Part shown: in pieces, positions 6,955-16,450 of the stretch
How the letters are laid out: each line of letters begins with the position of its first letter
How positions within the stretch are numbered: position 1 is the stretch's first letter
DNA from: Saprospiraceae bacterium
GTDB taxonomy: Bacteria > Bacteroidota > Bacteroidia > Chitinophagales > Saprospiraceae
Direction: 5' to 3'
DNA length: 64,000 nucleotides
Assembly (NCBI GenBank): GCA_016719855.1
Contig: JADJYH010000019.1
Coordinates: forward strand, 1-64,000
Notes under the pieces: model-generated
Told to the model about the DNA's origin: nothing
Seen by the model: the letters and a program-made list of their open reading frames with translations, nothing else
The model's database searches: none
Made by a program: the position numbers and the translations under genes

Positions 6955-9410
6955 ATGTTCAGACAATTACTTCCCCTCATGTTGATAGTGCTGCCCAATT
7001 TTTGCGCCTTGTTTGCCCAAACAACTAGCGTTTTTGGCCACGTGGTGCTAAAAGGCGAGCAGTTGCCGCAGCCTGGCATTTTTGTATCGCTAAATGGAAC
7101 AACTAAAGGTGATGTCACCAATGGCGAGGGCAAGTTCCTCATCAAAGACGTGGTGGCAGGCGAATATGAAATCACGGCAACGGGCGTTGGCTTTGCCATT
7201 GCCAGGCAGGTCGTTCGTTTGGAAAAAGGTGAACAGGCGCAGGTCATCATCGAAATCGAAGAGTCCGTCATGGGGCTACCCACCGTGGTGGTACAAGGCG
7301 TTTCGCTCACTGGTGGCCTTCGGGGCCTGCGGAACGTGCCAGGCTCGGCGCATTATATTTCGCCACAGGAAATGGAAAAATTCAGTTTCACGGACATCAA
7401 TCGGGTGCTGCGGGCCGTGCCGGGGGTCAATTTGCAGGAGGAAGATGGTTTCGGCCTGCGGCCAAACATCGGCCTGCGAGGCTCAGGCTCCGAACGCAGC
7501 GCCAAAATCACCATCATGGAAGACGGCATATTGGCTGCCCCGGCACCATACGCCGCACCCGCTGCCTATTATTTCCCCACCATCGGTAGAATTCAGGCAG
7601 TGGAAATCTTGAAGGAAGCAGCCAGATAAGGTTTGGGCCTTACACCACAGGAGGAGCCATCAACCTCCTCTCAACGCCCATTCCTCAAGAGTTTTCTGGC
7701 AGGCTAAACCTGTTGGGGGGCAGCTTCGGCAACCGCAACCTTCATGCGTTTGCAGGTGACTCGCACCGCAACTTTGGCTACCTCGTCGAGACTTTCCAGT
7801 ATAAATCAGATGGGTTCAAAAACCTTGAAGGAGGCGGGGAGACAGGTTTTGACAAAAAAGATTTTTTGGCAAAATTCAACCTCAATACCGGACCAAAGGC
7901 ACGGATTTACCAATCGCTCCAGTTTAAAGTCGGCCAAGCGATAGAAAACTCCAACGAGACGTATCTCGGACTGACACAAGAAGATTTTGACAGGACACCT
8001 TATCATCGCTATGCCGCTTCGCAAAAAGACAGGATGGACACCCGGCATGAGCAGTACGCTGTTCGGCACCTCGTTCAGTTCTCCCCATCCATTGACCTTA
8101 CCACCACTGCGTACCGCCAAAATTTTCACCGCAACTGGTACAAGCTCGACAAAGTGACCGAGAGCAGTGGCCAAGCTGCCAGCATAGCTGCATTACTGCA
8201 AGAACCCTCCGCCTTTCCAGAGGCTTTTGCAACCTTGACCGGCATTACCAGCCCCAATGATAATCCACTTTTGGTAAAAGCCAACAACCGGGACTATCGC
8301 TCCGAAGGCGTCCAAACTTTGCTCAGTTGGCGCCTTCAAGGGGCGGCTGTACGCTACACTTTTGACCTTGGCCTCCGTTACCATACCGATGAGGCAGATA
8401 GGTTCCAATGGGCGGACGAGTACAAAATGGTGGATAGCGTCATGCGGTTGACGAATAGCGGCAAACCCGGGACAGAGAGCAACAGGGTGGAAAGCGGCAA
8501 GGCCCTCGCCTCTTTTCTTCAGCTTAAATTGCAGTGGGGAAAATGGACGCTAATTCCTGGCCTTCGACACGAAAACATACGCCTTGAGCAGAAGGATTAT
8601 GGTAAAGACGATACACAGCGGAACGGAACTGACTTGAAGGTCTCTTCCAACAAAGTGGACGTGTTCATCCCAGGTGCCGGGTTGGACTTCAAGGCCAACG
8701 AGCACGTGAACATCTTTGCTGGGGTTCACAAAGGCTTCTCACCTCCCGGTGCCAAAGCTGGCAGTGTACCAGAAGCAAGCATCAACTATGAATTGGGAAG
8801 CCGCTTTCAGCGAGGCGCACTGTCGGGAACTGCGGTTCTGTTTTACAATGACTATGAAAACTTGCTTGGGGCTGACCTGGCAGCAGCAGGAGGAAATGGC
8901 TCTTCTGACCTCTTCAACGGTGGCAGAGCGAAAACCAAAGGGGTGGAGTTTGAAATGTCATGGGATGTACTCTCCCCAAATGGTAAAGACTGGGAACTGC
9001 CAGTTTCATTGTCTTACACCTACACCCATGCAGCGTTTAACAGCGATTTTAGCAGTGAATTTGAAGGCTGGGGCAAGGTGGAGAATGGCGACGAGCTTCC
9101 CTATCTCGCTCCCCACCAACTGGCACTTTCATTGAACCTCAACCATCGTAAATTCAGTTTCAACCTCAGTGGTCGCTATCAAGATGGTATGCGAACGGTA
9201 GCAGGCCAGGGAGAAATGCCAGCAAGCGAAAGCACTGATGCTTTTTTTGTGTTGGATGCCAATGTCAACTACCGCCTCCATCCGAAAGTTTCTGTATTCG
9301 GCAGTGTTGCAAACCTGACCGACCAGGTAGCCGTAGTCTCACGAAACCCTGCCGGCCTGAGGCCAAATTTGCCAAGAACCATGATGGCCGGCCTCAAGGT
9401 GAATTTTTAG
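6955..9410 (+). CDS. TonB-dependent outer-membrane receptor, FecA-like, one frameshift
   Basis: A signal peptide (LPNFCALFAQ) is followed by a carboxypeptidase-regulatory-like domain (residues ~25-110). The plug comes next: FTDINRVLRAVPGVNLQEEDGFG, NIGLRGSGSERSAKITIMEDG and IQAVEILKG. The frame breaks at ~7612, where one G is missing from AAGG-AAGCAGC. It resumes as SSQIRFGPYTTGGAINLLS. The barrel runs to a terminal aromatic, MMAGLKVNF. The total is ~818 residues, normal for the family. The plug pattern resembles ferric-dicitrate/siderophore receptors; the actual ligand is not determined. No regulator or transport partner adjoins it. Confidence 0.85.
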
Positions 9411-9566
9411 TTTTTGCATCAAACCAACTGGCCGATACGGCAAGCGGACAGACATTATTGCGTTGGTTTGTTAATTTTTTTTTAAACATCTGGAAATGGG
9501 ATTGAATCTTAGCTGGTTTGCACGTAACTTGCAGCCAAGTTTAAAAATCGCAAACTTAAAACCTGC

Positions 9567-9890
9567 ATGAAGCAAACTTTACTTGTAGTTTTTCTCGCTT
9601 TTTCATCCTTCGCCCTTTTCGGGCAAAGCAGCAGTGAGGCAATAGGCAGTGTGCCTGTGAAGATTTCCATTTACCCCAACCCTGCCACCAATTACATCAG
9701 CATCAACAAGGACGAAAACGTGCGCGACATCGCCATTTTCAACCTTGTGGGCAGGAAATTGAAGACTTTTCAGAACGTTGAAAAAGACGAACACTACGAT
9801 GTGAGCGACCTGCCAAACGGTATGTACCTCGTACAGGTGGTTGACGACAACAAGAAAATCGTGACTACCCAACGTATCAGCAAGCGATAA
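9567..9890 (+). CDS. Minimal T9SS type A sorting-domain protein
   Basis: 107 residues. A signal peptide ends in LFGQ (~residue 20), a ~12-residue linker follows, and then a complete Por secretion-tail domain: ISIYPNPATNYISI, DIAIFNLVGRKLKTF, DVSDLPNGMYLVQVVDDNKKIVTTQRI. There is no cargo domain between signal and sorting domain. The gene has its own start and is followed by a clean terminator, so it is a real small gene and not the tail of a broken one. It lies downstream of the TonB receptor. It may be a free sorting-domain partner or adaptor; the role is unknown. Confidence 0.85.
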   Translation: MKQTLLVVFLAFSSFALFGQSSSEAIGSVPVKISIYPNPATNYISINKDENVRDIAIFNLVGRKLKTFQNVEKDEHYDVSDLPNGMYLVQVVDDNKKIVTTQRISKR

Positions 9891-9918
9891 TCTGCACCAT
9901 AACGAGTTTTCTATTTAA

Positions 9919-9950
9919 AAAACCCTTTGTCAGTTTTGGCAAAGGGTTTT
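9919..9950 (+). terminator. Intrinsic terminator
   Basis: Perfect 11-base arms AAAACCCTTTG (9919-9929) and its complement (9940-9950) flank a 10-base loop and end in TTTT. It lies 29 bases after the stop of the small T9SS gene. The A-rich 5' arm also gives a U-tract for priA on the other strand. Confidence 0.85.
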
Positions 9951-9985
9951 GTGTTCCGTGGGCGGTGTGACTGTCGGACTTTTTA

Positions 9986-10031
9986 AACTGTGAACTAACT
10001 GCCAACTGCCAACTGTCAAACTGCCAACTAA
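9986..10031. repeat. One-armed spacer repeat, heptad word AACTGCC
   Basis: Five near-copies of the seven-base word AACTGCC (variants AACTAAC, AACTGTC) run up to the priA stop codon at 10033-10035. The same word builds the arms at 11346-11457, 39547-39625 and 58170-58242. No opposing arm is present here. Confidence 0.65.
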
Positions 10032-10032
10032 C

Positions 10033-12603
10033 TCACCCTGGATCCACATCCACGTTCACCCGCACGGTGGAAAAGCCCTCTTGCTGCTGCATCACCCTCG
10101 TTGCCTCACCTATCAAGTCCTTGGTAAGCTTCCATAAGTTAGGGTTGCGCTCCATTTTTATCATGATGTCCAGCAGATAATACTCACGCACCCTGCCCAC
10201 GGGGGGCACGGTCGGGCCAAGTAGACGCTTGCCGAGTTTGTTTTTCAGTACCTGCACAAATGATTTTGCGCCACGGTTGAGCACATCGGGCTTTTTATGC
10301 TTCAAGGTTATTTTTACCAAACGGCTGAACGGCGGGTATTCGAACGCCTTGCGCTCCATGATTTCCCGCTCGTAAAATGCCTGAAAATCGTTGTCAATCA
10401 CCTCCCGGATGACCGGGTGCGCCGGGTTCATCGCCTGCACGATGACTTTGCCCCGCTTGCCCCTTCGGCCCGCCCGTCCTGCCACTTGCGTGATGAGCTG
10501 AAAGCCCCGCTCACCCGACCGGAAATCGGGGAACTGCAAGAGCTGGTCGGCGCTGATGACGCCCACCACGCTCACGTTCTCGAAGTCCAGCCCCTTTGTC
10601 ACCATCTGTGTTCCCACCAGCACATCAATCCGCCGCTCCTCGAAATCGTTGATGATGCGGGCGTGGGCGTCCTTGGTACGCACGGCGTCATAGTCCATGC
10701 GCCCAATATTGGCTTCGGGCAGGTAGATTTTCAGTTCGTCCTCGATTTTTTCGGTGCCGAAGCCTTGCAAATTCAGTTCATGCCCGCCACAGGCGGGACA
10801 GATTTTCGCCAGCTCCAGTTGATAGCCGCAGTAGTGGCACTGGAGGTTGTTTCGGAACTTGTGGTAGGTCAGGCTCACGTCGCAGTGGATGCATTCCGAG
10901 TGCCAGCCGCAGGTGTTGCAGCGCAGCGTGGGCGCATAGCCCCGGCGGTTTTGGAACAAAATTGCCTGCTCGCCCCGTGCCAACGCAGCTTTGAGTTCAT
11001 CGAGCAAAACGCTGGTAAAATGGCTCTGCATTTTGCGTTGCTTGACTTCCTCCCTTGCATCCACCACCACGATTTCTGGCATCTGGATACCACCGAAGCG
11101 CTCCGGCATTTCCACCAGCCCGTACTTGCCACTACGGGCGTTGTGGTAGGTTTCGAGCGAAGGTGTAGCCGTCCCGAGCAGCACTTTTGCGTCGTGCAAA
11201 TGCGCCAGATAGATGGCGGCGTCTCGCCCATTGTAGCGGGGCGCTGGGTCGTTTTGCTTATAGGATGTATCATGCTCCTCGTCCACGATAACGAGGCCGA
11301 GATTGGTGAAAGGCAGAAAAAGTGCAGAGCGAGCACCGAGGATGCAAGTTGGCAGTTCGGTTTTTGAGTTCGGCAGTTCGACAGTGGGCAGTGGGCAGTC
11401 GGGGGCTGTTTCCACGGTCTGGCTGCCAACTGCCAACTGCCAACTGCCAACTGTCTTCCAAACCTCCACCCGCTCGTTGTTCGTGATACGGTGGTGGTAA
11501 ACTGTCACGGCGTCGCCCAATGTTTTCTGCAAACGCCTGATAATCTGCGTGGTAAGCGCCACCTCCGGCAGCAGGTACAGTACCTGTTCGCCTCGGGCAA
11601 GCGCCTCCTGCATGAGTTCGAGATAGACACGGGTCTTGCCGCTGCCCGTCACACCGTGGAGCAGGACGGTGTTTTTTTCGGTGAAATGGCTGCGTATTTC
11701 CGCCAAAGCCCGCACCTGTTGCGGAGCAAGCTCGTCGGCCTCGGTCACCTCGTCCTCGTAGCCACCGAGGCGGCTCACCTCCCGATCGTACAGTTCGAAG
11801 ACGCCTTTTTTGGCCATCGAATTGAGCACGGAGGAGTCCACGCTGGCCTTTTTGTAAATTTCGGAGCGGAGCAAGCCGCCGTCTTTGGCGGGTTGTCCAC
11901 GGGCAAGCTGGATGAACGCCATCAGCGCCTCCGTTTGCCGCAAGGCTTTTGCGCAAAGGTCGAATGCCTGCTGCAACTGCTTGGAATCGGAGCGGTACGG
12001 CTCGGCTAGGCGGACGCAGGAAACTTTCTTCGGGGCGTATTTCTCCTCCATTTCCTCGTAGAGGTAAATCACCTTTTTGTCCAGCAGGCTTTTGATGATG
12101 TGGTAGATGGTTTTTTGGTTCAAAATCTTGCGCACATCGTCAATCGTGATGGTCTCCTGGATGCTGAGGGCCTCGGTGATGAGGTATTCCTTGTCGGTCA
12201 GCCCGCCAAAATTTCCATCGTATAATGGACTGAGCACCAGCCGCCGCTCGCTGGCCAATTTGAGATTGGCAGGCAGAGCAGCTTCCATCACCTCGCCGAG
12301 CGAGCAGCAGTAGTATTCGGCGAGCCACTGCCAGAACTGGAGCGTTTTTTCATTCAAAACAGGCACTTCGTCAATCACAGAGAGGATGGTCTTGAACTTG
12401 TGCGACGGCATCTCGTGGTGGAGCCGGGATACCAATCCAGCGTAGCGCTTGTTACCCCCAAACTCCACTTCCACCCGCAGGCCGGGGCGCACGGCAGTCA
12501 CCATCTCCTCCGGCACGGCGTAGGTGTACGGCTTTGGCACGGCCAGCGGCAGTATCACTTCGGCGAAAATGCCATGTGCAGGTACGGGATGGTAGGTTTC
12601 CAA
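10033..12603 (-). CDS. priA: Primosomal helicase PriA with in-frame repeat insertion
   Basis: 856 residues. It shows Walker A LLHGVTGSGKT, the DEEH box in LGLVIVDEEHDTSYKQ, GARSALFLPF, and the zinc cluster of paired cysteines CNTC/CIHC/CHYC/CPAC. The C-terminal helicase motif is GTQMVTKGLDFENV, and the N-terminal part starts AEVILPLAVPKPYTYAVPE. PriA restarts stalled replication forks. Residues ~383-417, between ERVEVW and ILGARSALF, are 35 residues (GSWQLAVGSQTVE...) encoded by a spacer-type palindrome. Most PriA proteins have only a few residues there. The start appears to be TTG at 12603; no ATG is in frame upstream. Confidence 0.92.
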   Translation of the reverse strand: METYHPVPAHGIFAEVILPLAVPKPYTYAVPEEMVTAVRPGLRVEVEFGGNKRYAGLVSRLHHEMPSHKFKTILSVIDEVPVLNEKTLQFWQWLAEYYCCSLGEVMEAALPANLKLASERRLVLSPLYDGNFGGLTDKEYLITEALSIQETITIDDVRKILNQKTIYHIIKSLLDKKVIYLYEEMEEKYAPKKVSCVRLAEPYRSDSKQLQQAFDLCAKALRQTEALMAFIQLARGQPAKDGGLLRSEIYKKASVDSSVLNSMAKKGVFELYDREVSRLGGYEDEVTEADELAPQQVRALAEIRSHFTEKNTVLLHGVTGSGKTRVYLELMQEALARGEQVLYLLPEVALTTQIIRRLQKTLGDAVTVYHHRITNNERVEVWKTVGSWQLAVGSQTVETAPDCPLPTVELPNSKTELPTCILGARSALFLPFTNLGLVIVDEEHDTSYKQNDPAPRYNGRDAAIYLAHLHDAKVLLGTATPSLETYHNARSGKYGLVEMPERFGGIQMPEIVVVDAREEVKQRKMQSHFTSVLLDELKAALARGEQAILFQNRRGYAPTLRCNTCGWHSECIHCDVSLTYHKFRNNLQCHYCGYQLELAKICPACGGHELNLQGFGTEKIEDELKIYLPEANIGRMDYDAVRTKDAHARIINDFEERRIDVLVGTQMVTKGLDFENVSVVGVISADQLLQFPDFRSGERGFQLITQVAGRAGRRGKRGKVIVQAMNPAHPVIREVIDNDFQAFYEREIMERKAFEYPPFSRLVKITLKHKKPDVLNRGAKSFVQVLKNKLGKRLLGPTVPPVGRVREYYLLDIMIKMERNPNLWKLTKDLIGEATRVMQQQEGFSTVRVNVDVDPG
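11346..11457. repeat. AACTGCC-type palindrome inside priA
   Basis: The right part (11419-11457) is five copies of the word CAACTGC. The left part (11346-11405) holds the complement words GGCAGTT, GGGCAGT and CGGCAGT. The core between them, read on the minus strand, is CCGTGGAAACAG. The same core sits in the loops at 39577-39595 and 58198-58214. The insert is 105 bases, a multiple of three, with no stop in the priA frame. Confidence 0.85.
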
Positions 12604-12784
12604 GTTCAGGTCGTGATTTTGACGGGCGAAAGTCGGTAATTTTATTTTGAAAAATTGGGGTTGAAATCAGCCAGCAACTAGAAGTTTCAGCCGTTTCAGA
12701 GAATTAACGCCCACCAAGTTCCCAAGTTTTCCAAATGGTTTAACTTCGCCGCTCTTTTAAACATCCAAACATCAATCAAACCAT

Positions 12785-14982
12785 ATGAGCAAAATTGATT
12801 TCACAAAAATAGAAGCTGGCGTAAACGGCTACCTCGACGCAGCCCTCGCCGACGAAAAAATTGACCGCCAGAGCTACGAAATGGCCAAGAAGAACACGAC
12901 CACCTTCCTGCACCAGTGGCTCACCGACGAAAACTTCCTGCGGGTATCACCCAACGTACGCAAGGGCATCCTCGCCGCTGCCGACGCAGGCCGCTGGGAG
13001 GACATCGTGAACACCTACCGCAAAAAGATGAGCTTCGGCACCGGCGGCATCCGGGGCTTCATGGCCAACGACCGGGCGAGCATCGTCCGCATGGAAAAAG
13101 AGGGCCTCGACGCACCCATCCTGAAAGGCCCGAACACCATTAATAATGTGGTGTTGCTGCTAACTTCGGCAGGTGTGGCCAAGTTTGGCCGGGAAAAGGG
13201 TTTCAACAAAATCGTCATTGGTTACGACAGCCGGGTGCGGGGCGGCGACTTCGCCAAGGCCATCGCCGAGGAGTTTTTGGCATATGGCTTCACGGTCTAT
13301 CTTTTCGACGAGGCTTGTCCGTTCCCTGAGGTGACTTTTGCTATCCCCTTCGTGAAGGCGCAAATGGGCATCCTCCTTTCCGCCAGCCACAACGACTATC
13401 GCTACAACGGCTACAAGCTTTGTTGTGGCAACGGCTCGCAGTTCGACCCAGAGGAGCGCACCGATATGTACAACAACTATATCGTGAAAGTGACCAGCGA
13501 CGACATCAAGACCATTCCGATTGCCGAGGCGGGCAAGGGCAAGGTCGTCTGGCTCGGCGGCAGCGAAAAACTGGCTGGTGTGAACTACCAAGGCCACGAC
13601 GAATTGATAAACATCCATGCCGCCTACGGCAATCAGGTGAAGCATTTCCTGCTGCAAGACACCACTACGAAAAAAGCCCTCAACATCGCTTTTTGCGCCT
13701 ACCACGGCGCTGGCCGCAAGCTCGTGCCGCAGCTTCTCAGCGATGTTGGCTTCCAGCACGTCAACATCATCCATGAAAACGGGCTTAACGACCTCAACGG
13801 CCTGTTTCCAAGCTTCAACAGTGACCCAGGCTTCGAGCAGCAGCCCGACCCAGGCGACTGGCGGGCGGGCAAGGTGGCCGTTGACGCTTTCATCAAAGAA
13901 TACGGCCAAGCAAAATGGGATGCCACCGACGTGCTCATCGGCACCGACCCCGATGCCGACCGTTGCGCCCTCACCGTCAAAGTGCCAGAAAATCAACGGG
14001 CTGTGTACGGCGGCGACTACACGCTGCTGCCCGCCGACGAGGCTTGGGCCGTGCTGCTTTGGTACCGTTTGAAATTGGACAAGGGCATCAAAAAGAATAA
14101 ATCGTTCATCGTGCTGTCGCACACGACCACCGATGCACTGACGCTGATGGCGAAAAAACATGGCGTGGGCGTCATCAAAACTTGGGTGGCTTCGCCGCCT
14201 AAGCGCTGCGGTTCGGGACAGTTGGAATGGCGAATTGGCCGAAGGCATTGTCGAAGGCAAAAAAAGACCCGAACCAACTGTTGACCGACATGGTCATCAT
14301 GGAGACCCACGACATGGGCAAGGGCCGCAGCTACAACCTCGGTGCCTTCGAGCAGAGCAACGGCTACGCCCTGCTCGGCAACCCACCGAAGGACTTGTTT
14401 TCTCTGGGTGAAAATGGCCACGTCCGGGACAAGGACGGCACTTTCGCTGCCATCCTCCTCGCCGAGATTGCCCAATGGGCCAAGGACAACGGCACGACCG
14501 TGATGGAGATTTTGGACAAAAAAATCTACCTCGACAAGGAAATCGGCCTGTTCTACAACCACTACGAACCCGACCCGATTGACGGCGAGTACCCCGGCAT
14601 CGAGGGCGACCGACTGAAAAAGGCCATCCTGCGCCGGGCATTGGGCTACTACCAAATCGGCCTTGCTGGCGGCCTTACCATCGGCGGCGTGCCGGTGACG
14701 GGCGTGGCGATGTATCGCACAGGCAAGTACGACCACGTCTATCCGCCCACACACGACTGGGTATTCCCGGACGAGGGCATCCGTTTCTACTTCGGCAGCG
14801 AATACAACCACCTGACGGTGCGCCCCAGCGGCACGGGCAATGCCCTTCGCCTGCACATCCAGATGCACACGTTCGACGTGAACGGCCGCAACCTTATCAG
14901 CCGCAAGAAACAATTGCGCAAGACAGCGCTGAAGATTGCCGACGATATTCGGGTGAAATTGGGAGCGGAGCGGAGTTCTTGA
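12785..14982 (+). CDS. Long phospho-sugar mutase (phosphoglucomutase/phosphomannomutase)
   Basis: About 732 residues after correcting shifts, longer than the usual ~580. The phospho-serine loop is LLSASHNDYRYNGYK, the Mg site is GTDPDADRCAL and the phosphate-binding loop is RPSGTGNALRLHIQ. GTGGIRG near residue 85 is also typical. Three one-base shifts cluster at 14190-14255: GGG read as GG, CCC read as CC, and six A read as seven. They break an otherwise conserved segment (WVGFAALSAAVRDSWNGELAEG). The enzyme interconverts hexose 1- and 6-phosphates and would feed glycogen and cell-wall sugars. The shifts sit only in homopolymers and so are probably read errors. Confidence 0.88.
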
Positions 14983-15063
14983 TTTTTTGGTGGACGATTT
15001 AGCGTCTTGTCGTCAATGTTCGGGTAATGCTGAAGTCTATTTTACTTTTTATTTGTCAACCTT

Positions 15064-16164
15064 ATGCTCGAAAACTGGCTGCGGCCCATCAACTTGGGCG
15101 ACATCGTTGCATCGCCCCTCGACCAAGCCAATTTCGGTGAAAAAATCCATCGGTACGAAGCAGAAATGCCGCCGCTGCAAGCGGTGAAGCTGGCCATCGT
15201 TGGCATTGGCGACGATGGGGCCAATGCAGTGCGCAGGTCACTTTACCGCATGAGTTTTCCCTTCGGGAAGCTGGAGGCTGCCGACCTTGGCAACGTGCGC
15301 AAAGCCGACAACTCCTTCATCCTACCGCTGTTGCAGGAGCTGATGGACAGCAAAATCTGCCCCGTCATCATCGGCACGATGCCCAAACTGGCACAAGCAC
15401 AGTTCAAGGCGCATTTTGCCAGCCAGCCCTCGGTGAGCATCGTGGCTGTGGACGAGCGGGTGCCCTTCCACCCCCGCCTAGGCGAGCTGGACGGCAACTA
15501 CCTCAACCCCGTGATGAACGGCAAGACCAAGCCGTTCCACCTTGGCGTGGTGGGCTGCCAGTCGCACTTCGTGGACGACGAGACCTTTCAGGAACTGGAA
15601 AACATCAACGCAGACCTTGCCCGGCTGGGCAAGGTGCGGGCAAACATGGCCGACATCGAGCCGGTGATGCGGGACGCAGACATGGCCTGCTTCAACCTCT
15701 CCGCCCTGAAGAGCGCCGAAGCGCCGGGCGTCCTGCACCCCTCGCCCAGCGGCTTTACCTGCGAGGAGGCCTGCCAACTGAGCCGATACGCTGGCATGAA
15801 CGACAAGCTGACTTCCGTCGGATTTTATGGTTTTGAAAACGACCTGGACGAGTACGGTCGCACGGCGCAGGTGCTGGCGCAATTGGTTTGGTACTTCTTC
15901 GACGGTTTCGGCAACCGCAAGAACGACTTCCCCGCTTCTATGGACGGACTGACCGAGTACATCGTGGACTTCAAGGGCCACGACCAACCGTTCACCTTCT
16001 GGAAGAGCAACAAGACTGGTCGCTGGTGGATTCAAGTGCCCGTGAAAACCAAGAAAAAACACCAGCGCCACCGCCTCATCCCCTGTTCCTACAACGACTA
16101 CCTGCAAGCTTCGAAAGGCGAATTGCCCGATCGGCTATCGCTGGCGTTCAGGCGTTTTGAATGA
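15064..16164 (+). CDS. Arginase-fold protein with lost metal ligands
   Basis: 366 residues, related to the Bacteroidota formimidoylglutamase/arginase-like family by GFTCEEACQLSRYAGMNDKL, SVGFYGFENDLDEYGRTAQ and WYFFDGFGNRKNDFP. The three metal-binding motifs of active ureohydrolases are changed: GGDHS is replaced by IIGTMPK, DAHxD by VDERVPF, and the SxDxDxxDP loop by ACFNLSALKSAEAPG. It is therefore probably not a Mn-dependent hydrolase; a structural or binding role is more likely. ATG at 15064; it stands alone between pgm and the PorE-like gene. Confidence 0.75.
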   Translation: MLENWLRPINLGDIVASPLDQANFGEKIHRYEAEMPPLQAVKLAIVGIGDDGANAVRRSLYRMSFPFGKLEAADLGNVRKADNSFILPLLQELMDSKICPVIIGTMPKLAQAQFKAHFASQPSVSIVAVDERVPFHPRLGELDGNYLNPVMNGKTKPFHLGVVGCQSHFVDDETFQELENINADLARLGKVRANMADIEPVMRDADMACFNLSALKSAEAPGVLHPSPSGFTCEEACQLSRYAGMNDKLTSVGFYGFENDLDEYGRTAQVLAQLVWYFFDGFGNRKNDFPASMDGLTEYIVDFKGHDQPFTFWKSNKTGRWWIQVPVKTKKKHQRHRLIPCSYNDYLQASKGELPDRLSLAFRRFE

Positions 16165-16450
16165 AAGAAAAAGGTGCAAAACCTGCACCGACCATTTGCC
16201 CAAATGCCATATTCGGTATCTTAATTGAAAAAAATACAACACGCAGCTTAAATTTCTGCCAATAAAAAATGAATATTGCAGAGCTTAGAGCGGCTATTAC
16301 CCGAACCCTCCCAACACCTTCCCTCTGTAAACTCTAAATTTTTTCAAAAAAAACTTAGCTATTAGCTGGCTGTAATTGAGCCTGAGTCGAATAAACACCT
16401 TAGCCTGACGAACCACTATCTTTATGATTTTCTAAGGCAAAGAGAAAACT

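Noticed and set aside
10297..11367. A 356-residue plus-strand open frame inside priA
   Set aside because: It is the complement of priA, whose helicase motifs are unambiguous on the minus strand.
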